NCBI GenBank assembly: GCA_044233745.1
Contig: JBIIJN010000075.1
Span: 1-11,939 of the forward strand
Direction: 5' to 3'
Length of the DNA stretch: 11,939 nt
Source of the DNA: UBA6165 sp044233745
Lineage (GTDB): Bacteria; Bacteroidota; Bacteroidia; Flavobacteriales_D; Crocinitomicaceae
Shown here: positions 1 through 6,025 of the stretch, piece by piece
Numbering within the stretch: position 1 is the stretch's first letter
Layout of the letters: each line of letters begins with the position of its first letter
Notes under the pieces: generated by a model
Seen by the model: the letters and a program-made list of their open reading frames with translations, nothing else
Told to the model about the DNA's origin: nothing
The model's database searches: none
Program-made: the position numbers and the translations under genes

Positions 1-635
1 GAATTGTAAGATAAAGTAAAATAAATATTGTCTGTCATGTAATTGGGATTGGCTGCCAAGCAAGTTGGGTTATTCGCCGGAAATCCACTATTTACAGTGT
101 TGATGGCTACAGGTGTGTTTGTCCCAGGAATGGTTGCTAAATTAATAGCGCCATTCGTGTAAGGGCCAGCAATACCAGGCCCTGACAGGAAAAAGCCAAA
201 AGCATCATTAAATGAACTACACGTAAAACTCGTATATTCGGAGGATGCGAAAATATACTGGAAAGTCATAGTGTCTCCCGTTGCCACAAAGTCAAATTCA
301 ACAATTGACCCATTAGTAACATTAAAAGGGGCGGCCAAAGCATTCAAATCCGCATCACCATTTACCGTAGGAGCATTATCCGTTCTTAGTATTACCCCCG
401 ATGCAAATGGGAAATCTACACCCGTGTACTCAAAAAACTGAACACCCGGTTGAACAATACCAGCAGCTGGAGCAGTTCCGTTGTAAGTAATATTCGAAAT
501 GCTCAATCCACCACCAACAATAACATCGGTAACCAATTGAACTACTGTTTGACCTCCAGTAACTGTCATCTGCGCAGAAACAGAACCAATAATCAAAACA
601 GTGCTAAATGCTAAAATAATCTTCTTCAAATTCAT
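1..635 (-). CDS. Secreted choice-of-anchor L domain protein (5' part; truncated by window edge)
   Basis: The frame stays open from an ATG at 633-635 to the left edge: 211 codons, with the stop outside the window. Residues 1-21 form a signal peptide (MNLKK, a hydrophobic core, then VSA before Gln22). Residues about 30-190 match the 'choice-of-anchor L' domain of Bacteroidota and other surface proteins. The clearest part is residues 112-155, with VEFDFVATGD, then FASSEY, CSSFNDAFGFFLSGPG, followed by PYTNGAINLATIPGT and PVAINTVN. This module usually sits at the N terminus of long exported proteins that end in varied cell-surface anchors, often a T9SS tail; that end cannot be seen here. The family usually has FASEEY, so this copy carries Ser in place of the first Glu. 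The gene is transcribed away from the dipeptidase cluster across a 227-bp divergent spacer. Assignment of the domain is fairly secure; biological role (adhesion or matrix component) is inference. Confidence 0.85.
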   Translation of the reverse strand, partial: MNLKKIILAFSTVLIIGSVSAQMTVTGGQTVVQLVTDVIVGGGLSISNITYNGTAPAAGIVQPGVQFFEYTGVDFPFASGVILRTDNAPTVNGDADLNALAAPFNVTNGSIVEFDFVATGDTMTFQYIFASSEYTSFTCSSFNDAFGFFLSGPGIAGPYTNGAINLATIPGTNTPVAINTVNSGFPANNPTCLAANPNYMTDNIYFTLSYN

Positions 636-658
636 AATTTTTATTTTGAATGTGTATG

Positions 659-666
659 CAAATCTA
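659..666 (-). promoter_or_regulatory. Candidate -7 promoter element (TAGATTTG) for the choice-of-anchor L gene
   Basis: On the minus strand the octamer TAGATTTG matches the Bacteroidota -7 consensus TAnnTTTG exactly and lies 23 bp upstream of the ATG at 635. No convincing TTTG -33 element occurs at the usual 17-23 bp spacing; the nearest TTG is 25 bp away. Support is therefore the -7 match and position only. Confidence 0.45.
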
Positions 667-832
667 GTCAATATTCTAGAACTGAAAAAATCAAGTTTTA
701 TACCGATTCACTTTTAGCTGACGATAAACAAAAAATAAAAGTTGCACGAAGTATCTATGAATAAAGAAACACTATTTGTGCATTGCTGCAATGAGCAGGT
801 TTAAATGGATGTGCTTTTATCAAGCATTTCAT

Positions 833-840
833 TAAATTTG
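833..840 (+). promoter_or_regulatory. Candidate -7 promoter element (TAAATTTG) for the dipeptidase cluster
   Basis: TAAATTTG matches the Bacteroidota -7 consensus TAnnTTTG exactly and lies 22 bp before the dipeptidase ATG, implying a short leader. A clear -33 TTTG is not visible upstream. It would drive the three-gene cluster, since the downstream gaps are too short for separate promoters. Confidence 0.45.
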
Positions 841-862
841 CAGCTCATTTAACATTTTTACC

Positions 863-2242
863 ATGAACAAAACACAACAATTTATATCTGAAAACAAGCA
901 ACATTTCCTCGATCAACTATTTGATTTGCTGCGCATTCCTTCTATTTCTGCCGACCCAGCTTATTCGAAAGATGTACACGCTTGTGCTACCTGGATTGCC
1001 CAAGCATTGAAAAATTCTGGAGCCGACCATGTGGAAATCTGCCAAACTGCTGGCTATCCGATTGTGTATGGCGATAAAATTATTGACCCCAACTTGCCAA
1101 CTGTTTTGGTGTATGGACATTATGATGTGCAACCCGCCGACCCATTAGAGTTATGGGATTCCCCAGCCTTTGAACCCGTTATCAAAAAAACAGAAATTCA
1201 TCCAGATGGCGCTATTTTTGCCCGTGGTGCCTGCGATGATAAAGGACAAATGTTTATGCACATCGCTGCATTTGAAGCGATGATGAAAACGGGTGAACTG
1301 CCTTGCAACGTGAAATTTATGATTGAGGGAGAAGAAGAAGTTGGCAGTCCAAACCTCAGCATTTTTGTGAAAAACAATCGCGAAAAATTGAAAGCTGATG
1401 CCATCTTGGTTTCTGATACAGGCATGTTGGCCAATGATACACCTTCCATAACTACCGGTCTTCGTGGTTTGAGTTATGTAGAAGTTGAAGTTACAGGTCC
1501 CAACCGTGATTTGCATTCTGGTCTTTATGGTGGTGCTGTTGCCAATCCAATCAATGTTTTGAGTCAGATGATTGCCTCACTGCAAGATGAAAACAATCGA
1601 ATCACCATACCCGGCTTTTACGATAAAGTGATTGAATTGAGTAGAGAAGAACGTGATGAAATGGCACGCGCTCCTTTTAGTCATGAAAACTACTGCAAAG
1701 CCTTGGACATCAGAGACACACATGGTGAAGCTGGATACAGCACCATGGAACGCAATTCTATCCGACCCACATTGGATGTGAATGGCATTTGGGGAGGCTA
1801 TACTGGTGAAGGAGCCAAAACCGTTATTGCATCTAAAGCTTACGCTAAAATATCTATGCGCTTGGTACCCGACCAAAGCCCAGAAGAAATAACAGCATTA
1901 TTCACCAAACATTTTGAAGCCCTTGCGCCCAACAGTGTTCGAGTGAAGGTAACACCCCATCATGGCGGAGAAGCTGCAGTGACACCAATCGATTTCCCAG
2001 CATATTTGGCGGCATCAAAAGCCATAGAACATACGTATGGCAAAAAACCAATTCCCGTGCGCAGCGGTGGCAGTATTCCGATTATCGCCCTATTTGAAAA
2101 AGAATTGGGCTTGAAAACGATTTTACTTGGATTTGGTTTGGATAGCGATGCCATTCATTCACCCAATGAGCATTATGGTTTGTTCAATTTCTTCAAAGGG
2201 ATTGAAACCATTCCGTTTTTCTACCATTATTATGCGGAATAG
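863..2242 (+). CDS. M20 family metallo-dipeptidase (carnosinase/CNDP-like)
   Basis: A 459-residue di-zinc peptidase of the M20 family, of the size and motif pattern of cytosolic non-specific dipeptidases; these cleave dipeptides in the cytoplasm. All expected active-site elements are present. The YGHYDVQPAD motif supplies metal ligand His86 and Asp88. RGACDDKGQ supplies the bridging Asp125. EGEEEVGSPN supplies the general base Glu158 and ligand Glu159. VSDTGM supplies Asp185. IHSPNE near the C terminus supplies His432. The DLHSG motif with His218 begins the lid/dimerisation domain, whose His reaches the partner's active site in this family. No signal peptide is present. The chosen ATG gives a normal N terminus and follows a TAnnTTTG promoter element. 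It is the first gene of a tight cluster (21-bp gap to the lipoprotein gene). Substrate range cannot be read from sequence; M20 acylases or deacetylases are less likely given the length and motifs. Confidence 0.95.
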   Translation: MNKTQQFISENKQHFLDQLFDLLRIPSISADPAYSKDVHACATWIAQALKNSGADHVEICQTAGYPIVYGDKIIDPNLPTVLVYGHYDVQPADPLELWDSPAFEPVIKKTEIHPDGAIFARGACDDKGQMFMHIAAFEAMMKTGELPCNVKFMIEGEEEVGSPNLSIFVKNNREKLKADAILVSDTGMLANDTPSITTGLRGLSYVEVEVTGPNRDLHSGLYGGAVANPINVLSQMIASLQDENNRITIPGFYDKVIELSREERDEMARAPFSHENYCKALDIRDTHGEAGYSTMERNSIRPTLDVNGIWGGYTGEGAKTVIASKAYAKISMRLVPDQSPEEITALFTKHFEALAPNSVRVKVTPHHGGEAAVTPIDFPAYLAASKAIEHTYGKKPIPVRSGGSIPIIALFEKELGLKTILLGFGLDSDAIHSPNEHYGLFNFFKGIETIPFFYHYYAE

Positions 2243-2263
2243 TCCAATTAATAATTTCACGCT

Positions 2264-2746
2264 ATGAATATCAAGCTGTTTTTCACGCTCATCGTAGGAG
2301 CACTCCTTTTGAACTCTTGTTTTGAATACGATGATGTTGAGTACAAAGGTTTCGAAAATGTGAAAATGACCAATCCAAAAGATGGGCACATGTCTTTGAG
2401 TTTTGATTTGAAATTGAACAATCCTAACAAATTTAAAATCAAAATAAAACCATCTGACGTAACAGTGTTTATAGGAGGAAAAGAACTTGGACAGGTTCAT
2501 CTCACTGAGACCCTCACCATCGCAAAACGCACGCATCGAACCTATCCGATCGCACTCAACGTGAAGCTCAGTGACTTATTTGAATCTGGCTTGGGCAGCG
2601 CCTTCGAAATGATATCCAAACAAAAGGTAAGCCTGAGAGTAAAAGGTTTTGTGCGGGGAAGTGTTTACGGCATCACCCAGAAACGCTACATCGATGAAAC
2701 CCAAGAAATGGAAACGGCACAGTTTATGAAACTTTTGGGGGTGTAA
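2264..2746 (+). CDS. Small LEA14/WHy-like (LEA type 2) lipoprotein
   Basis: A 160-residue protein with a short lipoprotein signal peptide: MNIK, a hydrophobic segment, and the lipobox LNSC with Cys19 as the lipidated residue. Residues about 28-130 look like a single LEA-2/WHy beta-sandwich. The segment SFDLKLNNPNKFKIKIKPSD (residues 46-65), leading into VTVFIGGKELGQ, is the characteristic 'NPN...' strand pair of this fold, and later VKLSDLFESG fits too. Such proteins are common, poorly characterised envelope lipoproteins in Bacteroidota; in plants the fold is linked to desiccation and stress. It would sit in a membrane facing the periplasm or outside. It lies 21 bp after the dipeptidase stop and 17 bp before the next gene, so co-transcription is likely. 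Any functional link to the peptidase is unknown. Confidence 0.75.
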   Translation: MNIKLFFTLIVGALLLNSCFEYDDVEYKGFENVKMTNPKDGHMSLSFDLKLNNPNKFKIKIKPSDVTVFIGGKELGQVHLTETLTIAKRTHRTYPIALNVKLSDLFESGLGSAFEMISKQKVSLRVKGFVRGSVYGITQKRYIDETQEMETAQFMKLLGV

Positions 2747-2763
2747 ATGACTATCATTGAATA

Positions 2764-3687
2764 ATGAACACAAATAAATTGCACCAGATTACACTCGTTT
2801 GGCTAGGTATTTCGATGTCGATCATACCTTTTAGTGCCTTCTCCCAAATGCTCAACAACAGCGAAGGTGATGCTTTTTTGGAATCGCCCTTTTTCAATGA
2901 AGCCAACATCAAAGCCAACAAAATCAAAAAAATTTCCGGTAGCTTTCATTTCAAAAAAATCAATGATAAAATCCGCCCCACAAGTTTGGTATATGGCTGC
3001 GAATTTGACAAGGAAGGTCGCATCATAATGCATTTTGAAACCAGTAAATTCCTCGATAAAGTGGATACCATTGTCAATCATTATGAATACAATGAAAAAG
3101 GTCTGCTTCACATACACCGAAAATATGACGCCAATGCCTATTATGCCGAAGTTTTTGAATATGACGATTTGAACCGAGTAATTCGCGTGGAATACAGAAA
3201 AGACATCAATAAAAATGTGAATCCCCTGCGTTTTGTGCTTGACAAGCAGTACCTCATTTCTTTTGAAACCATGAGCTACGAAAAGTTTGAACAACAAGAG
3301 AAGAAAACCCACTACAATAATTTCGGACTGCCCTTTCAATACACGTTTTACTATTATAACGACTTGGGCTATTTGACACAAATTGTAGAAAATTTAGCCG
3401 TTTCTTCAGGACAACGCACCACAACCTTTACCTACAACGAGCGCGGTTTAATTGCAGAAAAACGAATGGTTTCATCGGTAATGGGAAATTCTAGCTACCG
3501 CATTGCTTATGTTTACGACCCTATTGGGAATCTCTTGTCTTCAGAATTACATCGCAATGGAAATTACACCACCGAAACTCAAGTGATTTATAATTCTAAA
3601 ACTGGACTTGTAAGCTCCCTTTTGAAACGACAAATCGACTCTCAACTCATTACCATCTTGCAATTGGATAATTATGAATTTTATTGA
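2764..3687 (+). CDS. Secreted protein with YD-like tyrosine-rich repeats, function unknown
   Basis: A 307-residue exported protein. Residues 1-27 are a signal peptide (hydrophobic stretch about 9-24, AFS before Gln28). From about residue 77 it contains eight or so short repeats of the form [YF]x[YF][DN]xxG: YGCEFDKEGR (77), YEYNEKGLL (107), FEYDDLNRVI (131), YNNFGLP (184), YYYNDLGYL (196), FTYNERGLI (222), YVYDPIGNLLS (249) and VIYNSKTGLV (274). These resemble the YD/RHS-type repeats that build beta-rich shells or filaments, but the protein lacks the RHS core and toxin parts. No T9SS sorting tail or lipobox is visible, so it is probably periplasmic or released. It is last in the three-gene cluster, 17 bp after the lipoprotein gene; no hairpin terminator follows. 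Closest description: small YD-repeat-containing protein of unknown role. Confidence 0.7.
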   Translation: MNTNKLHQITLVWLGISMSIIPFSAFSQMLNNSEGDAFLESPFFNEANIKANKIKKISGSFHFKKINDKIRPTSLVYGCEFDKEGRIIMHFETSKFLDKVDTIVNHYEYNEKGLLHIHRKYDANAYYAEVFEYDDLNRVIRVEYRKDINKNVNPLRFVLDKQYLISFETMSYEKFEQQEKKTHYNNFGLPFQYTFYYYNDLGYLTQIVENLAVSSGQRTTTFTYNERGLIAEKRMVSSVMGNSSYRIAYVYDPIGNLLSSELHRNGNYTTETQVIYNSKTGLVSSLLKRQIDSQLITILQLDNYEFY

Positions 3688-3814
3688 TTTATCGTTCAAT
3701 AGAAAAGTTTAAGAACCAAATAATTGGAACTCCAAGAGCTCATCAGGGTCTTGTTCAAATAAGTCTATATTTATTGCGTATTTTTCAAAATTTGTGAATT
3801 CAACCACCAAATCG

Positions 3815-3848
3815 TTTGAACTTTCCGTTCATTCGTCAAATATATTTT
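3815..3848 (+). promoter_or_regulatory. Candidate promoter: TTTG - 22 bp - TATATTTT
   Basis: TTTG at 3815-3818 and TATATTTT at 3841-3848 are separated by 22 bp. The -7 element matches TAnnTTTG except at the last base. It lies 30 bp before the ATG at 3879 and gives a short leader. The same 22-bp geometry is seen before the gene at 6026. Confidence 0.4.
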
Positions 3849-3878
3849 TAACTTAGCGCCAACTTAAAATGCCCTTTT

Positions 3879-5042
3879 ATGAAAAAATGCTCTACTTTTT
3901 CGCAAGTTTCAATGTTTGTATTGTGTATTTTCACGATGCAAATATCGCATCATGTGTCAGCGCAATGTACAGCCAACGCTGGATCTGACACTACCCTCTG
4001 TCAAACGGGAAGCATCACACTTTCGGGTTCGTTTACAGCTAGCCCATCTGCCCCTTCTATTGATATTGATCAAAATCAAAACAATACCTGTATGGCCAAT
4101 TTCTCTCAAGGGGATTTGGCGCAACAATTTACTGCAACTGCCAATACAATTTGCGGTGCAGGGTTAACCTTTTCCGACGTTGCCAACGGTAGCCTCACCA
4201 TTTCACTCTACACCAATCTGCCGAATGCTGGTGGAACACAATTGGCAACAGCCACAGCTAATGTGAGCAACTCCAACGTGGGAGATGTTTATTGGCCAGC
4301 TGTAACCATTACTCCTGGCACTTTTTATTATTTGGTATTTACAACCGGGCCTGCGTCACCCATTTCAGCTTGTGTTGCAGGTTCAACAGTGAATCCCTAT
4401 GCTGGCGGAATGCTATATGCAAATGCTGGATTTAGTCCTTTTACAACTTTCGATTATACGTTCAGAACTTACACTTGTGTGGCGGGTGCAAATTTATCGT
4501 GGACAGGTCCCAACATTATTAGTGGTGCCAATACTGTAAATCCAGTAGTCAATCCGCCTGCTGGCATACACACCTATACGTTCACCGTAGTAGATCCAAG
4601 CACAAACTGCACACAATCGGATCAGGTTATTGTTTCAAGAGGACAAGGCACATACAGTCAACAAACTGTTAACTCCTTCGGTCCTTACACGTGGAATGGA
4701 TTTACCTATACCGAATCTGGACAATATGTTCAAGTATTACAGAGCAGTTTGGGGTGCGATTCCACCGTTTCTACTGTGTTGAATATCGTTTTTGCAGGAA
4801 TTGATGATGCAGCTACAAACAATACCATCATTTATCCCAACCCAACCGAAAATTGGTTTACCCTAGAATTTGATTCTCCTTCAGCATACATCGAAATCCT
4901 TGATGCGCAAGGCAAAGTTTTGCAAATCAGACAACACATTTCAGGAGAAACCATTTCTCTAGAAAACGAACAAAGTGGAATCTATTTTATAAGAATCATT
5001 TCTGAACATGCAACAACCGGCCATCGCGTTGTGAAGCAGTAA
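3879..5042 (+). CDS. T9SS-exported protein with Ig/PKD-like module and type A sorting domain
   Basis: A 387-residue surface or secreted protein. Residues 1-28 are a signal peptide (VSA before Gln29). Residues 30-52 (ANAGSDTTLC, then GSITLSG) are the opening strands of a PKD/Ig-like 'AGpD.tiC' module; its closing half appears only at residues 204-253 (ANLSWTGPN ... HTYTFTVVDPSTNCTQ). Between them sits a separate beta-rich domain, about 58-200, with FSQGDLAQQF, LTISLYTNLPNAGGTQLA, VTITPGTFYYLVF and FDYTFRTYTC. Residues about 256-303 are one copy of the Bacteroidota 'YTWNG.TYT.SG.Y...L....GCDST' module. Residues 317-387 are a T9SS type A sorting domain (IIYPNPTENW, SGIYFIRI, terminal VVKQ), so export across the outer membrane and tail cleavage are expected. 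It has its own promoter candidate and intrinsic terminator, so it is probably monocistronic. Ligand or function is not known. Confidence 0.9.
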   Translation: MKKCSTFSQVSMFVLCIFTMQISHHVSAQCTANAGSDTTLCQTGSITLSGSFTASPSAPSIDIDQNQNNTCMANFSQGDLAQQFTATANTICGAGLTFSDVANGSLTISLYTNLPNAGGTQLATATANVSNSNVGDVYWPAVTITPGTFYYLVFTTGPASPISACVAGSTVNPYAGGMLYANAGFSPFTTFDYTFRTYTCVAGANLSWTGPNIISGANTVNPVVNPPAGIHTYTFTVVDPSTNCTQSDQVIVSRGQGTYSQQTVNSFGPYTWNGFTYTESGQYVQVLQSSLGCDSTVSTVLNIVFAGIDDAATNNTIIYPNPTENWFTLEFDSPSAYIEILDAQGKVLQIRQHISGETISLENEQSGIYFIRIISEHATTGHRVVKQ

Positions 5043-5061
5043 ATTTCATCGCAATAATATC

Positions 5062-5091
5062 AAAGCCGGCTCGAAAGTGTCGGCTTTTTTT
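5062..5091 (+). terminator. Intrinsic terminator after the 387-residue T9SS protein
   Basis: A 9-bp stem AAAGCCGGC / GTCGGCTTT (5062-5070 with 5079-5087, one G-T wobble) closes an 8-nt loop and is followed directly by a run of T to 5091. It starts 19 bp after the stop codon at 5042. Confidence 0.85.
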
Positions 5092-5230
5092 GTTCCAAAC
5101 AACCATGAAAACATTAAATTAAATTGGGTTAACAAGTTAGAGTGCAAATAACCAATAACAATACAAATTAAGTGATTAGGGCTTTCTCCTAGGCTCACAA
5201 TCTTTCCTAACATTTTCGATTGCATTCAGT

Positions 5231-5283
5231 TCCCAAGTTACTTGGGTACGGCATATTTGTAGCGATGGACGCAAGTCCATCGT
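5231..5283. repeat. REP-like element: two adjacent perfect hairpins
   Basis: Two perfect short palindromes lie 16 bp apart. The first is CCCAAG (5232-5237), a 3-nt loop, CTTGGG (5241-5246). The second is CGATGGAC (5263-5270), loop GCAA, GTCCATCG (5275-5282). GCAA is a GNRA tetraloop on the plus-strand RNA. The paired-hairpin layout with a conserved-looking spacer (GGCATATTTGTAG) resembles repetitive extragenic palindromes scattered in many Bacteroidota genomes. Only this one copy is in the window, so repetition elsewhere is inferred. Confidence 0.5.
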
Positions 5284-5673
5284 GAAAATGGCAACATGAT
5301 CGTTCCCGACCAAACCAGAACAAAATTCATTCAAGTTGTTCTGGGGATACTCAATTTTAATCATGCAGACGCCCATTAGATTTCTTTTGGCTTTGCTAAT
5401 GCGGTGTGAACCCATTTCTAAAGTCGTTTTTTTATCTTATTTGAATGAAAGATGTGTTTCAAAACATGAGAAAATGTTCATAGCTGATGCTTTTATCCGT
5501 TATTATAACAGCATCTTTCTCAATTGAATCGGTCGCTAAATCATTGATTTCATCGAATTTGTGCAAGTTCAAGACCTTCATTTTTTCCTATCCATTTTGA
5601 ATACAACTTACAGCTATTTTTATCAAGAATCCTCAAGCTAAATTCATGTATTTTATCACTTTTTTTACAAAGA

Positions 5674-5861
5674 CGAGCCTCATACTGCCTAAACTATTTA
5701 TGCAGTGGGATATTTGCGAAAAGTCATTTATTCCGCTTTCTATAAAAAAATTTGCTCTAAAAGTTTTCAACAATAAAATAATGTTTTGAACAACATTTAC
5801 ATTCTATGATTCTGTTGATGCTTTCTCACAAAACGAGCCCCTACATAACCCGTACTATTTA
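5674..5861 (+). repeat. Weak direct repeat CGAGCC-N13/14-ACTATTTA, two copies
   Basis: Copy 1 is at 5674-5700 and copy 2 at 5834-5861: identical CGAGCC and ACTATTTA blocks with 13 or 14 bp between them, each preceded by an ACAAA-type stretch, 160 bp apart upstream of the 6026 gene. The blocks are short and the background is A/T-rich, so chance is possible. Confidence 0.3.
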
Positions 5862-5949
5862 AAGTTGTTAATATTGATATGTTAACATAATAATAATTTA
5901 GTGAATTAATGCCTGACTCTTGTACTCAAGCTTAGCATCGAACAGTTAT

Positions 5950-5983
5950 TTTGTTAATTATTGAAAATATCAAACTAATTTTA
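5950..5983 (+). promoter_or_regulatory. Candidate promoter: TTTG - 22 bp - TAATTTTA
   Basis: TTTG at 5950-5953 and TAATTTTA at 5976-5983 are 22 bp apart. The -7 element differs from TAnnTTTG only at the last base. It lies 42 bp before the ATG at 6026, giving an A/T-rich leader of roughly 30-40 nt without a Shine-Dalgarno sequence. Confidence 0.4.
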
Positions 5984-6025
5984 ACCCGTCTTTTAAAAAA
6001 ATTGTAAACTTTAAACTTTAATAAT

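Larger units (their letters stand above)
5092..6025. other. Gene-free intergenic region of about 930 bp
   Basis: No convincing gene lies here. Two short open frames (5176-5415 minus, 79 codons; 5336-5527 plus, 63 codons) lack signal, domain or composition support, and the minus one runs through the hairpin element at 5231-5283. The sequence becomes strongly A/T-rich towards 6025. Recognisable contents are the double hairpin at 5231-5283, a weak direct repeat (CGAGCC...ACTATTTA) at 5674-5700 and 5834-5861, a short inverted repeat AATGTT/AACATT near 5780-5800, and the promoter candidate of the next gene at 5950-5983. No tRNA or rRNA was seen. Confidence 0.6.

Noticed and set aside
2803..3381. 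192-codon minus-strand open frame
   Set aside because: It lies wholly antisense to the YD-like repeat gene. Its Phe/Val/Ile-rich translation is the expected shadow of the Asn/Lys/Glu/Tyr codons on the plus strand.
2764..3687. RHS toxin or polymorphic toxin
   Set aside because: The protein is only 307 residues, ends within repeat-like sequence, and lacks the RHS core motif, a toxin tail and an adjacent immunity gene.
5176..5415. 79-codon minus-strand open frame in the intergenic gap
   Set aside because: It runs through both perfect hairpins of the REP-like element, shows no domain or signal, and has no promoter or leader support. It is better explained as a frame left open by chance across a repeat.
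5336..5527. 63-codon plus-strand open frame with hydrophobic start
   Set aside because: Composition is like the A/T-rich flank, no recognisable motif is present, and there is no promoter element. It overlaps the minus frame that was also rejected.
5100..6020. Hidden tRNA or other structured RNA gene in the gap
   Set aside because: No cloverleaf with a T-arm GTTCRA box and matching acceptor stem could be built by eye; the only strong structures are the two short hairpins at 5231-5283.
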